The notes under the pieces: generated by a model
What the model was told of the DNA's origin: nothing
The model's database searches: none
Seen by the model: only the letters and a program-made list of their open reading frames with translations
Shown here: positions 41,348 to 49,631 of the stretch, piece by piece
Layout of the letters: the number at the start of each line of letters is the position of its first letter
How positions within the stretch are numbered: position 1 is the first letter of the stretch
Assembly (NCBI GenBank): GCA_013214545.1
Contig: JABSQB010000008.1
Coordinates: 60,015-124,014, forward strand
Length of the DNA stretch: 64,000 bases
Direction: 5' to 3'
Origin: Henriciella sp.
Lineage (GTDB): Bacteria > Pseudomonadota > Alphaproteobacteria > Caulobacterales > Hyphomonadaceae
Translations under genes and position numbers: made by a program

Positions 41348-43585
41348 CTACTCGCCCGCTTCGGCCTTGCCGACGGCGTTCAATGCGAACGCATATTCCA
41401 GAGCCGTCTCTTTCAGGCCCTCGAAACGACCGGAGGCGCCGCCATGGCCAGCTTCCATATTGATGCGGAGATAATAAGGGCCAGCGCCAGGCGCTTCGTG
41501 GCGCAGTTTAGCGGCCCATTTGCTCGGCTCCCAGTAAGTCACACGCGGGTCGCTGAGACCGCCTGTGATCAGCATGGCCGGGTAGGGCTTGTCTGTAACC
41601 TGATCATACGGACTGTAAGCCATGATCGTGTCATAGTCCTCAGCGCTGGTGATCGGATTACCCCATTCAGGCCATTCCGGCGGGGTCAGCGGCAGGCTGT
41701 CGTCCGACATGGTGTTGATCACGTCTACGAATGGCACCGCAGCTATGATTCCGGCAAACATTTCCGGATCCTGGTTGGCCACAGCGCCCATTAGCAAACC
41801 ACCTGCTGAGCCGCCCATTCCGACGACATTTCCGCGTGAAGAATAGCCTTCCGAAATCAGGAAATTACCCGCATCGACATAGTCGTTGAACGTGTTGACC
41901 TTCTTCTCCAGCTTGCCATCCAGATACCACTGATACCCTTTGGCCATCGAACCGCGCGGGTGCACAATGGCGTAGACCATACCGCGATCGGCAAGCGCCA
42001 GAGGCGTTGTGCGGAAGCGAGCCGAAATGGTGATTCCGTAGGAGCCATAGCCATAAAGCAGCATTGGCGCGCTGCCATCGATTGGCGTGTCCTTGTGGTA
42101 GAGGATCGTGACCGGAACCGTCTCACCATCGCGGGCCGGCGCCATCACGCGCTTGACCTTATAGTCATCCGCATTGTGGCCGGACGGCACTTCCTGTTCT
42201 TTACGCAGGACACGTTCTTTTGAGGCGAGGTCATAGTCAAAGACCTGCGCCGGTGTGGAAGGCGACGAGTAATTGATCCGGATTTGTGTGGTGTCATATT
42301 CATAACCCACAGACGTTCCGAGCGCGTAAGCTTCCTCGTCAAAGGCAATCGTCTCTTCTTCGCCGCTGGTGCGGTCACGCACGACAATGCGCGGCAAGCC
42401 CTGATGGCGCTCCAGCCGGATGAAATGGTCTTTCAGGACGTCCATGCCGAGGATCAGTGTTCCCGCTTCATGAGGAACCAGATCTGTCCAATTGTCCCGG
42501 CCAGGGGCATCTGTGGGCGCGGTGACAATCTTGAAGTCAACGGCGCCGTCCGCATTGGTAGAAATCACGAACTGATCGCCCCAATGCTCGACGCTGTATT
42601 CAACATCGGTTTCGCGCGAGGAAATGGTCTTGAGCTCTGGCGTATCCGCACCCGCTTCGAAATAGTGCACTTCCGAGGTGGTGTGACTGCCAGCGCCGAT
42701 GAATATGTATTCGCCGGATTGGGATTCGCTCACAGAGAGGAAGAAGCCTGGATCTTGTTCGCGATAAATCTCGGTCGAACCTTCACCGCCAAGCGTGTAC
42801 ATATGGACGGCGGCTGGGCGGCCTTCATCATTCCGCTCAATCCAGTAAACGCGATCTGAATTGGCGCCCCAGACGAAAGAGCCATACGTGTTCTCGATCA
42901 CGTCCGGCAGATATTCACCGGTCTCAAGATTCTTGAACTTGATATCGTAGAACTCGCTGCCCTGCGTATCGGCGGCATAGGCGATGAGTTTGTGGTTCGG
43001 GCTGTGCTCAACATCATTAAACGCGAAATAGGCTTGGCCTTCGCCCATTGCGTCGCCATCGAGCAGGATCTCGTCTTCAGCCTCTTTATTGTAAATATCC
43101 GCCGCTGCCTTGCGGGCGATGATCGGATACTCGCCGCCGGTGCGGAAGCGGGTCAGGTAGGCATAAGGGCCGTCGACGGAAGGCAGCGAGCTGTCATCTT
43201 CCTTGATCCGACCGCGCATCTCGGTGAATAATTCTTCCTTGAGGCCTTCAAGCGGCTCTTCAAGCTTCGTTTTCGTGTAGGCGTTCTCTGCTTCGAGATA
43301 CTCACGGATATCAGCGCGCAGGACTGTCGGATCCTGCATCACATCCTGCCAGTTCTCATCCTTCATCCAATTATACGGATCGACGCGGGTCCGTCCGACC
43401 TGTTCGATCGTCTTCAGTTCGCGTTTGGCAACGGGTGTGGAGAGCGTCACAGATGAGTCCTCGACTTCAGTTTGAACGGGCGGTGTGTCGACCACAACCG
43501 GTTCGGTTTCAATGTTCGCTGTTGACGCACACCCGGCCAAAAGGGCGGTGCCCGCGGCTCCAGCTAAGAGGTAGGAAAGACGCAT
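41348..43585 (-). CDS. Oligopeptidase B-like S9 prolyl oligopeptidase, lipoprotein
   Basis: A 745-residue two-domain S9A enzyme: an N-terminal seven-bladed propeller (about 70-480) and a C-terminal alpha/beta hydrolase. The triad is visible: Ser in GMGGSAGG (about 591), Asp in LSDPRV (about 675) and His in EAGHGG (about 712). FRTTPLALADRGMVYAIVHPRG is typical of oligopeptidase B, which cuts after Lys/Arg in short peptides. Unlike the E. coli cytosolic enzyme, this one has a lipoprotein signal (LLAGCAS), so it should act in the periplasm. Its leader holds a perfect hairpin touching the Shine-Dalgarno (43594-43613). Confidence 0.93.
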   Translation of the reverse strand: MRLSYLLAGAAGTALLAGCASTANIETEPVVVDTPPVQTEVEDSSVTLSTPVAKRELKTIEQVGRTRVDPYNWMKDENWQDVMQDPTVLRADIREYLEAENAYTKTKLEEPLEGLKEELFTEMRGRIKEDDSSLPSVDGPYAYLTRFRTGGEYPIIARKAAADIYNKEAEDEILLDGDAMGEGQAYFAFNDVEHSPNHKLIAYAADTQGSEFYDIKFKNLETGEYLPDVIENTYGSFVWGANSDRVYWIERNDEGRPAAVHMYTLGGEGSTEIYREQDPGFFLSVSESQSGEYIFIGAGSHTTSEVHYFEAGADTPELKTISSRETDVEYSVEHWGDQFVISTNADGAVDFKIVTAPTDAPGRDNWTDLVPHEAGTLILGMDVLKDHFIRLERHQGLPRIVVRDRTSGEEETIAFDEEAYALGTSVGYEYDTTQIRINYSSPSTPAQVFDYDLASKERVLRKEQEVPSGHNADDYKVKRVMAPARDGETVPVTILYHKDTPIDGSAPMLLYGYGSYGITISARFRTTPLALADRGMVYAIVHPRGSMAKGYQWYLDGKLEKKVNTFNDYVDAGNFLISEGYSSRGNVVGMGGSAGGLLMGAVANQDPEMFAGIIAAVPFVDVINTMSDDSLPLTPPEWPEWGNPITSAEDYDTIMAYSPYDQVTDKPYPAMLITGGLSDPRVTYWEPSKWAAKLRHEAPGAGPYYLRINMEAGHGGASGRFEGLKETALEYAFALNAVGKAEAGE

Positions 43586-43593
43586 GACAAGCT

Positions 43594-43613
43594 CCGTTAT
43601 TATCGAATAACGG
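43594..43613 (-). promoter_or_regulatory. Perfect hairpin at the ribosome-binding site of the S9 peptidase gene
   Basis: CCGTTATT - ATCG - AATAACGG, eight-pair perfect stem. On the transcript its 3' arm runs into the CGGAG Shine-Dalgarno, whose GG pairs in the stem, about eight bases before the start. It could reduce translation or respond to temperature; equally it could be a protein operator. Confidence 0.45.
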
Positions 43614-43650
43614 CAAACTACTCATGCTGAAGCGTTTGTCCAGTGTGGGC

Positions 43651-44079
43651 CTACGACCCGGCCACCCGGAAGTTCAGAACGACGCCATTGATACACCATC
43701 TCTCGCCAGTTGGCGGCGGGCCATCCTTGAAGACATGTCCCATATGCAGTCCGCACGTGGCGCAGTGGCATTCTGTACGGGGGTAAATCAGTTTGAAGTC
43801 GGTCTTGGTCGCTACCGCTCTCTCGCGGATGGGTTGCCAGAAGCTTGGCCAGCCCGTGCCGGAGTCAAACTTGTGCTCGGAGGACCAGAGCGGTGTGTCA
43901 CAGCCAACGCAGTGATAAATCCCGTCGCGTTTTTCGCTTTCAAAATTGCCCGGCGAGAAGGCGCGCTCAGTGCCATCCTTGACGCCAACGCGATATTGCT
44001 CGGGCGTCAGCAGTTCGCGCCATTCCTTATCGGATCGTTTGATCCGCTGAATGTTCGGCATGGGTTTGGGCGGCAGCAT
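43651..44079 (-). CDS. msrB: Peptide-methionine (R)-S-oxide reductase
   Basis: A 142-residue MsrB. Two CxxC pairs (CVGC, CATC) bind zinc, FDSGTGWPSFW and GLHMGHVFKDGP shape the active site, and RWCINGVVLNF carries the catalytic Cys129. It repairs methionine-R-sulfoxide with thioredoxin. It is likely cytoplasmic since no signal is present. The leader has a hairpin that places the Shine-Dalgarno in its loop (44079-44112). Confidence 0.97.
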   Translation of the reverse strand: MLPPKPMPNIQRIKRSDKEWRELLTPEQYRVGVKDGTERAFSPGNFESEKRDGIYHCVGCDTPLWSSEHKFDSGTGWPSFWQPIRERAVATKTDFKLIYPRTECHCATCGLHMGHVFKDGPPPTGERWCINGVVLNFRVAGS

Positions 44080-44112
44080 GGACAGGCCTCCTTTTTATCA
44101 GACGCCTGTCCA
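44079..44112 (-). promoter_or_regulatory. Hairpin presenting the msrB Shine-Dalgarno in its loop
   Basis: TGGACAGGC (44079-44087) and GCCTGTCCA (44104-44112) are perfect nine-base arms. On the msrB message the 16-base loop contains AAAAGGAG and the 3' arm ends at the A of the start codon. Such a structure would change how accessible the start is. Confidence 0.45.
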
Positions 44113-44125
44113 ACATAGGACGGAT

Positions 44126-44581
44126 TTAGCCATAGAGAACGGTAATCGTCTCGGCGACACAGGCCGGACGCTCCTGCCCTTCAATCTCGATCGTGCATTC
44201 AGAGATCATCTGCTTGCCGCCAGCTTTTTCGTTCACTTCCTTTACGGTCTGGGTCATGCGCAGCTTCGAGTTGACCGGAACCATGTTTGTGAAGCGGACT
44301 TTATTGGCACCGTAATTAATGCCTCGGGTTACGCCTTCGACGCGCAGCACTTGCGGGCCGAACATTGGGATCAGTGATAGGGTGAGATAGCCATGCGCGA
44401 TGGTCGATCCGAGCATCTGCTTGGCCATTTCCTCATTCACGTGGATCCATTGATGGTCGCCTGTCGCATCGGCGAATGTGTTGATGCGCGATTGATCAAC
44501 CTCGAACCAGTCTGACGGGCCGAGCGTTTGACCGACCAGGCTCTCAAGGTCGGCATATTGAACGGATTTTGGATCTGCCAT
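44126..44581 (-). CDS. MaoC family dehydratase (hot-dog fold)
   Basis: A 151-residue R-specific enoyl-CoA hydratase-like protein. FADATGDHQWIHVNEEMAK holds the catalytic Asp/His pair and STIAHGYLTLSLIPMF the hydratase-2 helix. It hydrates enoyl-CoA to (R)-3-hydroxyacyl-CoA or acts on a similar acid. It follows the acyl-CoA synthetase gene by 69 bases on the same strand, consistent with a shared fatty-acid or aromatic-acid role. GGAGG lies eight bases upstream of the ATG. Confidence 0.92.
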   Translation of the reverse strand: MADPKSVQYADLESLVGQTLGPSDWFEVDQSRINTFADATGDHQWIHVNEEMAKQMLGSTIAHGYLTLSLIPMFGPQVLRVEGVTRGINYGANKVRFTNMVPVNSKLRMTQTVKEVNEKAGGKQMISECTIEIEGQERPACVAETITVLYG

Positions 44582-44650
44582 GAATTCCTCCTGAAGATAT
44601 GTTTCTGTAATGATTAGTGACGGTTAGAGTGGATAAGTGCAAGCACTTCC

Positions 44651-46198
44651 TTAGACGATGCGGCTGTCCTTATTGCCCCAGTAGCGATCGCGGACGAGAC
44701 GCTTGTAGAGCTTGCCTGTCGGGTGGCGCGGTAGGGCTGGATCAAAATCCACCGAGCGCGGGCATTTGACCTTGGCGAGGCGTTCCAGACAGTAAGCCAG
44801 CAATTCGTCAGCAAGCTCGTCTGTGCCCTCGACCCCATCCATTGGTTGGACGACGGCTTTGACTTCCTCGCCGAACTCCTCGTTCGGGACACCTATGACA
44901 GCCACGTCAGCCACAGCCGGGTGGGTGATCAGGATGTTTTCGGCCTCTTGTGGATACACGTTCACGCCGCCGGTAATGATCATGAACGCCTTGCGATCAG
45001 TGAGATAGAGATAGCCATCCTCATCGATCTTGCCGACATCGCCGAGAGAGGACCAATCTGCATGGTCGGGGTGAAGCGCGCCTTTGGTTTTCTCCGGATC
45101 ATTGTGATAATTGGGCGGCGCGGTGCCGCCAAAATAGATCTGCCCTTCTTCGCCCACCGCGACTTCATTTCCGTCCTCATCGCAAATGTGAAGCTCACCG
45201 AAGATCGGAATCCCGACTGTGCCTTTGTGCGCCAGCCATTGTTCAGAATTGGCCCAGGTCATGCCATTGCCCTCTGAGCCTGCATAATACTCTTCGATTA
45301 CCGGTCCCCACCATTCGATCATCTGTTCCTTGACCGGGATCGGGCAGGGGGCGGCCGCATGTACAGCTGCCGTCAGGCTGGACACATCATACTTGGTCCG
45401 CACCTCTTCCGGCAGTTTCAGCATTTTGACGAACATGGTCGGCACAGTTTGCGTGTGCGTGATTTTGTACTTTTCGACCAGCGCCAGATACTGCTCCGGA
45501 TCAAATTTCTCCATGATGACCAGTGTCATGCCAAACTTGGTCATCGACATGCACCAGCGCAGCGGCGCGGCATGATAGAGCGGAGCGGGCGACAGATAAG
45601 TCCCGTTTGGATCGGTTCGGAACAGGGCCTGAGCGATCATGGTCAGTGCATTGGTGCCATCAATGGCAGGATCTTCCGGCAGCGGCGGACGAATGCCTTT
45701 CGGGCGACCCGTGGTGCCGGAGGAGTAGAGCATGTCAGAGCCAGCCCGTTCGTCGGCGATTGGCGTCTCGGGCATACCCGCGCGGACGCCTTCCAGTGGT
45801 TCGTATCCGCCAATCTGGCCATCAATGGACCAATACGCATCGAGATCGGTTACGCCGGTGACATCTTCAGCCACGGCTTTGAGGCCCGCAGATGCTATCA
45901 ACAGCCGTGCGCCGCTGTCTTTTACGATATACTCGACTTCCGGCGTGGTCAGGCGTGAGGAAATGCAAACAAAGTAGAGGCCCGCTCGCTGCGCTGACCA
46001 GCAGATTTCAAAATAGCGCGGACTGTTTTCAGCGAAGATGGCCAGCGTATCACCATGCTGTAAGCCGAGCGTGCGAAACGCGTGGGCGATCTGGTTGGAC
46101 CGGCTTTCGAGTTCGGCGAAAGTAACGGTCTCACCGCTGCCGCCCATAATGTAGGCAGGCTTGTTCGGATCGGTCTTGGCGTGATGCGACGGGTGCAT
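44651..46198 (-). CDS. Acyl-CoA synthetase (AMP-forming)
   Basis: A 515-residue ANL-superfamily ligase. The P-loop is MLYSSGTTGRPKGIRPP, the A5 motif region YYAGSEGNG, A7 SLGDVGKIDEDGYLYLTDRK and A10 GKLYKRLVRDRYW with the catalytic Lys. It activates a carboxylic acid, probably a medium/long-chain or aromatic one, to the CoA ester via the adenylate. MaoC follows. The start GAGGAGC Shine-Dalgarno precedes the ATG at 46198 closely. Confidence 0.94.
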   Translation of the reverse strand: MHPSHHAKTDPNKPAYIMGGSGETVTFAELESRSNQIAHAFRTLGLQHGDTLAIFAENSPRYFEICWSAQRAGLYFVCISSRLTTPEVEYIVKDSGARLLIASAGLKAVAEDVTGVTDLDAYWSIDGQIGGYEPLEGVRAGMPETPIADERAGSDMLYSSGTTGRPKGIRPPLPEDPAIDGTNALTMIAQALFRTDPNGTYLSPAPLYHAAPLRWCMSMTKFGMTLVIMEKFDPEQYLALVEKYKITHTQTVPTMFVKMLKLPEEVRTKYDVSSLTAAVHAAAPCPIPVKEQMIEWWGPVIEEYYAGSEGNGMTWANSEQWLAHKGTVGIPIFGELHICDEDGNEVAVGEEGQIYFGGTAPPNYHNDPEKTKGALHPDHADWSSLGDVGKIDEDGYLYLTDRKAFMIITGGVNVYPQEAENILITHPAVADVAVIGVPNEEFGEEVKAVVQPMDGVEGTDELADELLAYCLERLAKVKCPRSVDFDPALPRHPTGKLYKRLVRDRYWGNKDSRIV

Positions 46199-46279
46199 AA
46201 GCGGGCTCCTCCAATGGCTATCTGTAAGCCTTGTTCTGACTGCAGATTAGACCGCATACGCCTCCTGTCTATTGTTGAC

Positions 46280-47050
46280 TTAGGGGGAGCCCGGAACCAG
46301 GTCCCGATAGGCGCGCCAGGTCGCCAATCCGATCAGCGGATAGACCAGGATCAGCCCAAAAAAGACAGTCGCTATTCCGATGGCGGTCAGCACCACGATC
46401 AACAGGCCCCAGACCAGCATTGGCAGGAAGTTCTTCGTCACGCAGCGCACGCTGGTAATCGTTGCAATGAAGACGTCAGACTTGGCGCTGAGCAACATTG
46501 GCGCGGAGATAACTACCAGCGAGAAGGCGAGAAACGCGATCGCGCCGCCGACCAGCGTGCCAGTCAGCGCCATGCTGAACCCGTCCTGGGTCGTGAACAT
46601 GAAGGTCAGAAACTCCGCGGGTGTCTTGTGCATCACTGGCGTCGACAGCGCATAGACAATCTGCGCGATGCGCGTCCAGAACATGTAGATCAGAAAAAGC
46701 GCCAGCCCGAGATAAGCGAGGTCCAGCCGCACGGCCTCGCGCACCAGAACGATGTCGGTCAGTCCCGGCGATTGCCCCTGTTCCAGCATTCGCCCGCCTT
46801 CATACAAACCCATGGCGAGGATGGGCGCGACGAGAAAGAATCCGCCCGCCAGCACGAACACCCAGGCAAAAGCACCGCTGAAGACCAGCGCCCAGGCAAT
46901 CATCGCGCTGATGGCTGACAGGATGATGCCATAGATCATGAAAGGCAGCGGCGCGCTCAAATAGTCCTGCCAGGCGCCGCTGAGCCATTTAAACGGCGCC
47001 GTCACCGAGATCGTTGCCACGTGCGGCAAGCTGTGGGTCTGCTCAGTCAT
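46280..47050 (-). CDS. DUF2189 integral membrane protein
   Basis: A 256-residue inner-membrane protein with about six hydrophobic segments. PFKWLSGAWQDYLSAPLPFMIYG at the start and LATWRAYRDL at the end are the DUF2189 pattern, a family of unknown function; some members sit near cytochrome oxidases, but no such gene is here. It follows thrB by about 97 bases, separated by a weak hairpin near 47129-47144, so it may have its own promoter. Confidence 0.82.
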   Translation of the reverse strand: MTEQTHSLPHVATISVTAPFKWLSGAWQDYLSAPLPFMIYGIILSAISAMIAWALVFSGAFAWVFVLAGGFFLVAPILAMGLYEGGRMLEQGQSPGLTDIVLVREAVRLDLAYLGLALFLIYMFWTRIAQIVYALSTPVMHKTPAEFLTFMFTTQDGFSMALTGTLVGGAIAFLAFSLVVISAPMLLSAKSDVFIATITSVRCVTKNFLPMLVWGLLIVVLTAIGIATVFFGLILVYPLIGLATWRAYRDLVPGSP

Positions 47051-47128
47051 ATTCCTCCCTCGGGACTCATTTCGTCAGAGTCTCTCCCCGGCAGAATCAG
47101 GGCGAATTCAGCTCCAAGGAAATAGGTA

Positions 47129-47144
47129 TTCTCCCATAGGCGGG
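47129..47144 (-). terminator. Weak terminator candidate after thrB
   Basis: CTCCC and GGGAG pair around a six-base loop just beyond the thrB stop on the minus strand. There is no solid T-run, so confidence is low. Confidence 0.25.
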
Positions 47145-47147
47145 AGC

Positions 47148-48113
47148 TTAGGCGCCGTAAGCATCAATCGATTTCGCGGTCCGGTGGAACCGCAGCCGGG
47201 CGGCATAGTCGAGCGGGTCTTTCGGTTTGACCAGCGCATCCTGCGGCGTCTCGGTCCAGTCGACGAGGCGGGTCAAGAAGAAGCGGAGGGCGGCGCCGCG
47301 ACAGAGCAACGGAAACGCATTGCGCTCGGCGGCCTCCAGCGGGCGAACGCTTTCATATCCGGCAATCAGATTGGCGCCTTTTGAGAAGTTGAACGCCCCA
47401 TCGGTCTCAAACGCCCAGGCATTCATGCAGACCGCAAGATCGTAGGCCAGCGCGTCCGTGCAAGCGAAATAGAAGTCGATCGCGCCGGTGAACTGATCGC
47501 CCAGAAAGAAGGCATTGTCCGGGAACAGGTCAGCGTGGATCGTGCCGCGCGGCAGGTCCTGGCTCAGCGCTTTCGCGGCTTCGATATCGGTAAGATCCCC
47601 GTCAATCTTGCTGGCCAGATCGGGTTGCAAGCTTTCCGCTTCTTGTTCCCGGCCGTGCCAGAGCTTTGGCCAGCTTGCCGGGCCGAGATCGTTTTCTCTA
47701 ACCCTATCAAAATTGGCGGATGCCTGATGCAGCCTGGCGAGGCCGGCGCCAAGTTCGCGGCACTGTTTCGCGTTCGGTACCCGGGGCGATAGGCCTTGCA
47801 AGAAGGTCACGATCACTGCGGGCCGGCCGGCAAGGGTGCGCAGCGCCTTTCCGTCCTTTGCTGCGACCGGCAGTGGGCAAGAGAATCCTTGCGCGGACAA
47901 ATGCTGCTTCAGGGCGATAAAATAGGGCAGGTCTTCGGGGTTCGCGCGCTTCTCGAACAGGGTGAGAATGTAGCGCCCTTTTGTGGTCTCGAGATAATAG
48001 TTCGAGTTCTCCACGCCCTCGGCAATGCCTTTAAACGCCACAGCCTCGCCGAGATCATACTCAGCGAGGAAAGATGCCAGCGCATCGTCCGAAACCGTGG
48101 TGTAGACAGCCAT
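47148..48113 (-). CDS. thrB: Homoserine kinase (choline/aminoglycoside kinase-like type)
   Basis: A 321-residue homoserine kinase of the alphaproteobacterial type, unrelated to the GHMP ThrB of enterics. FKGIAEGVENSNYYLETTKG is the N-lobe, GTIHADLFPDNAFFLGD the catalytic loop (Asp), and AIDFYFACTDALAYDLAVC the metal-binding Asp region. LDYAARLRFHRTAKSID is the typical C-terminus. It phosphorylates homoserine in threonine synthesis. The gene begins four bases after the stop of the second MFS gene. Confidence 0.95.
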   Translation of the reverse strand: MAVYTTVSDDALASFLAEYDLGEAVAFKGIAEGVENSNYYLETTKGRYILTLFEKRANPEDLPYFIALKQHLSAQGFSCPLPVAAKDGKALRTLAGRPAVIVTFLQGLSPRVPNAKQCRELGAGLARLHQASANFDRVRENDLGPASWPKLWHGREQEAESLQPDLASKIDGDLTDIEAAKALSQDLPRGTIHADLFPDNAFFLGDQFTGAIDFYFACTDALAYDLAVCMNAWAFETDGAFNFSKGANLIAGYESVRPLEAAERNAFPLLCRGAALRFFLTRLVDWTETPQDALVKPKDPLDYAARLRFHRTAKSIDAYGA

Positions 48114-48116
48114 GAA

Positions 48117-49631
48117 TCAGGCTGTAGCGGGCTCTTCTTCAGGCGTCCACAGGTCGCGCTGCATGGTGCGACCCATCAAATAGAAGTGCAGCGCCGCCCA
48201 GAGCAGGAACAAGGATCCAACTGTAACGCCAACGCGATTGCCGATAGCGCGGGCTGGCTTGCAGAAATTGTCGTTGTTCGCTGTGGCTTCTTCTAGCGCC
48301 GCGCCGGACAGCGCATTGTCGCGTCCCTTGCGGGTGGCCAGCAAGGAGGCTTCAATCCGGCCGCAATCTGCAGCGCTCACCGGAGACTCCAATTGCGCCA
48401 GCTGATACTTCGTTCCCTGGTCAGAGAACCAGCCGACAGCTGGCGGGCCGAGGCCATAGCCAATAATGTTGACGACGAAGAGCAACAGCGCCGCGGCAGT
48501 CGCCCGCATGCGCGGCTCGACCAGCTTCTGGGTCACCGCAAACATTGGTGCCAGATACGAGTAGCGAAGGATCGCCGCGACGACCAAAACCGGTATGGCG
48601 AGCCAGATCGCCGTCGCTCCGGACGAGAAGCCAACTGTGTTGTAGCCAAAGATCATTAGCGGCACGCAAAGCGACATGCCGAGGGCTGGCAACCAGCTGT
48701 CCGAATTCGGGTGACGGCTGCGCACGCGGTCTGCCACAATGCCGGAGCCGAACGTTCCAATTCCCGCCGCGACGCCAAGCACACCGCCATAGATCAAGGC
48801 GGCGTTCATCAGGTCGAGGCCATGCGCCCGCATCCAGAACGGGGCAATGAACTGGCCAATGCCGTAACCGGCAAAGGAGGCCATCGCACCGCCCATTGAG
48901 ACATGCCAAAAGGTCGGCTTGTTGAAGACGACGCTGAACACTTTGAATGGCGAAGGCATTCTGCGCGCTGCCGCCGCTGCCGCGCCGCCCGGATCGGAAT
49001 AGCCGCGCGGGGGTTCTTTGACGGTCATCTTGAACAGGATTGCGCCGAGAATTCCGGGCAGGCCCATCCAGATAAAGGCATCGCGCCAGTCGAGGCCGCC
49101 ACGGGTTGCGATATAAGCGCCGCCAAGCGCGGCGAGCATCGAGCCGATTGGGATACCGAGCGCAAAAATGCCGAGCGCTGAAGACCGTTTCTCGGGCGGG
49201 AAATAGTCTGAGATCAGCGAGTGTGACGGCGGTGAGCAACCGGCTTCGCCGATGCCGACGCCAATTCGGGCGAGGGCAAATTGCATCGTGTTCTGCGCCA
49301 TGCCGCAAGCGACGGTCATGGCGCTCCAGGCGGCCATAGCGATGGCGATAATGGAGGTCCGGTTCTTGCGCTCCGCCAGCATGGCAAACGGGATGCCGAG
49401 CAGGGTGTAGAGCACTGCGAAAGCGAGCCCCGACAGGATTCCGATCATGAAATCCGAGAGCCCGAACGTCTCCCGGATCTGCTCCCCGAGGACGCCGATC
49501 AGCGTACGGTCAATAAAGTTGAACGTGTAGACAACGATCAGCGCGAACAGGACATAGGCGCGATAGCCGGAGCTGCCATAGCCTTCAGTGCTTTGTTCCT
49601 CGGCGACGGCTTCGGCAGTCCCCTCAGCCAT
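48117..49631 (-). CDS. MFS transporter (Spinster-like), second of a tandem pair
   Basis: A 504-residue twelve-helix major facilitator. YVLFALIVVYTFNFIDRTLIGVL, IGVGIGEAGCSPPSHSLISDYF and VKEPPRGYSDPGG are shared almost word for word with the upstream paralogue, so the two arose by tandem duplication. The substrate is not known; related proteins occur with catabolic or lipid-linked genes. The start codon overlaps the paralogue's stop by one base (TAATG). Confidence 0.92.
   Translation of the reverse strand: MAEGTAEAVAEEQSTEGYGSSGYRAYVLFALIVVYTFNFIDRTLIGVLGEQIRETFGLSDFMIGILSGLAFAVLYTLLGIPFAMLAERKNRTSIIAIAMAAWSAMTVACGMAQNTMQFALARIGVGIGEAGCSPPSHSLISDYFPPEKRSSALGIFALGIPIGSMLAALGGAYIATRGGLDWRDAFIWMGLPGILGAILFKMTVKEPPRGYSDPGGAAAAAARRMPSPFKVFSVVFNKPTFWHVSMGGAMASFAGYGIGQFIAPFWMRAHGLDLMNAALIYGGVLGVAAGIGTFGSGIVADRVRSRHPNSDSWLPALGMSLCVPLMIFGYNTVGFSSGATAIWLAIPVLVVAAILRYSYLAPMFAVTQKLVEPRMRATAAALLLFVVNIIGYGLGPPAVGWFSDQGTKYQLAQLESPVSAADCGRIEASLLATRKGRDNALSGAALEEATANNDNFCKPARAIGNRVGVTVGSLFLLWAALHFYLMGRTMQRDLWTPEEEPATA

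Noticed and set aside
46082..46918. 278-residue plus-strand ORF, polar and His/Gln/Arg-rich
   Set aside because: Shadow of the DUF2189 membrane protein and the acyl-CoA synthetase start.
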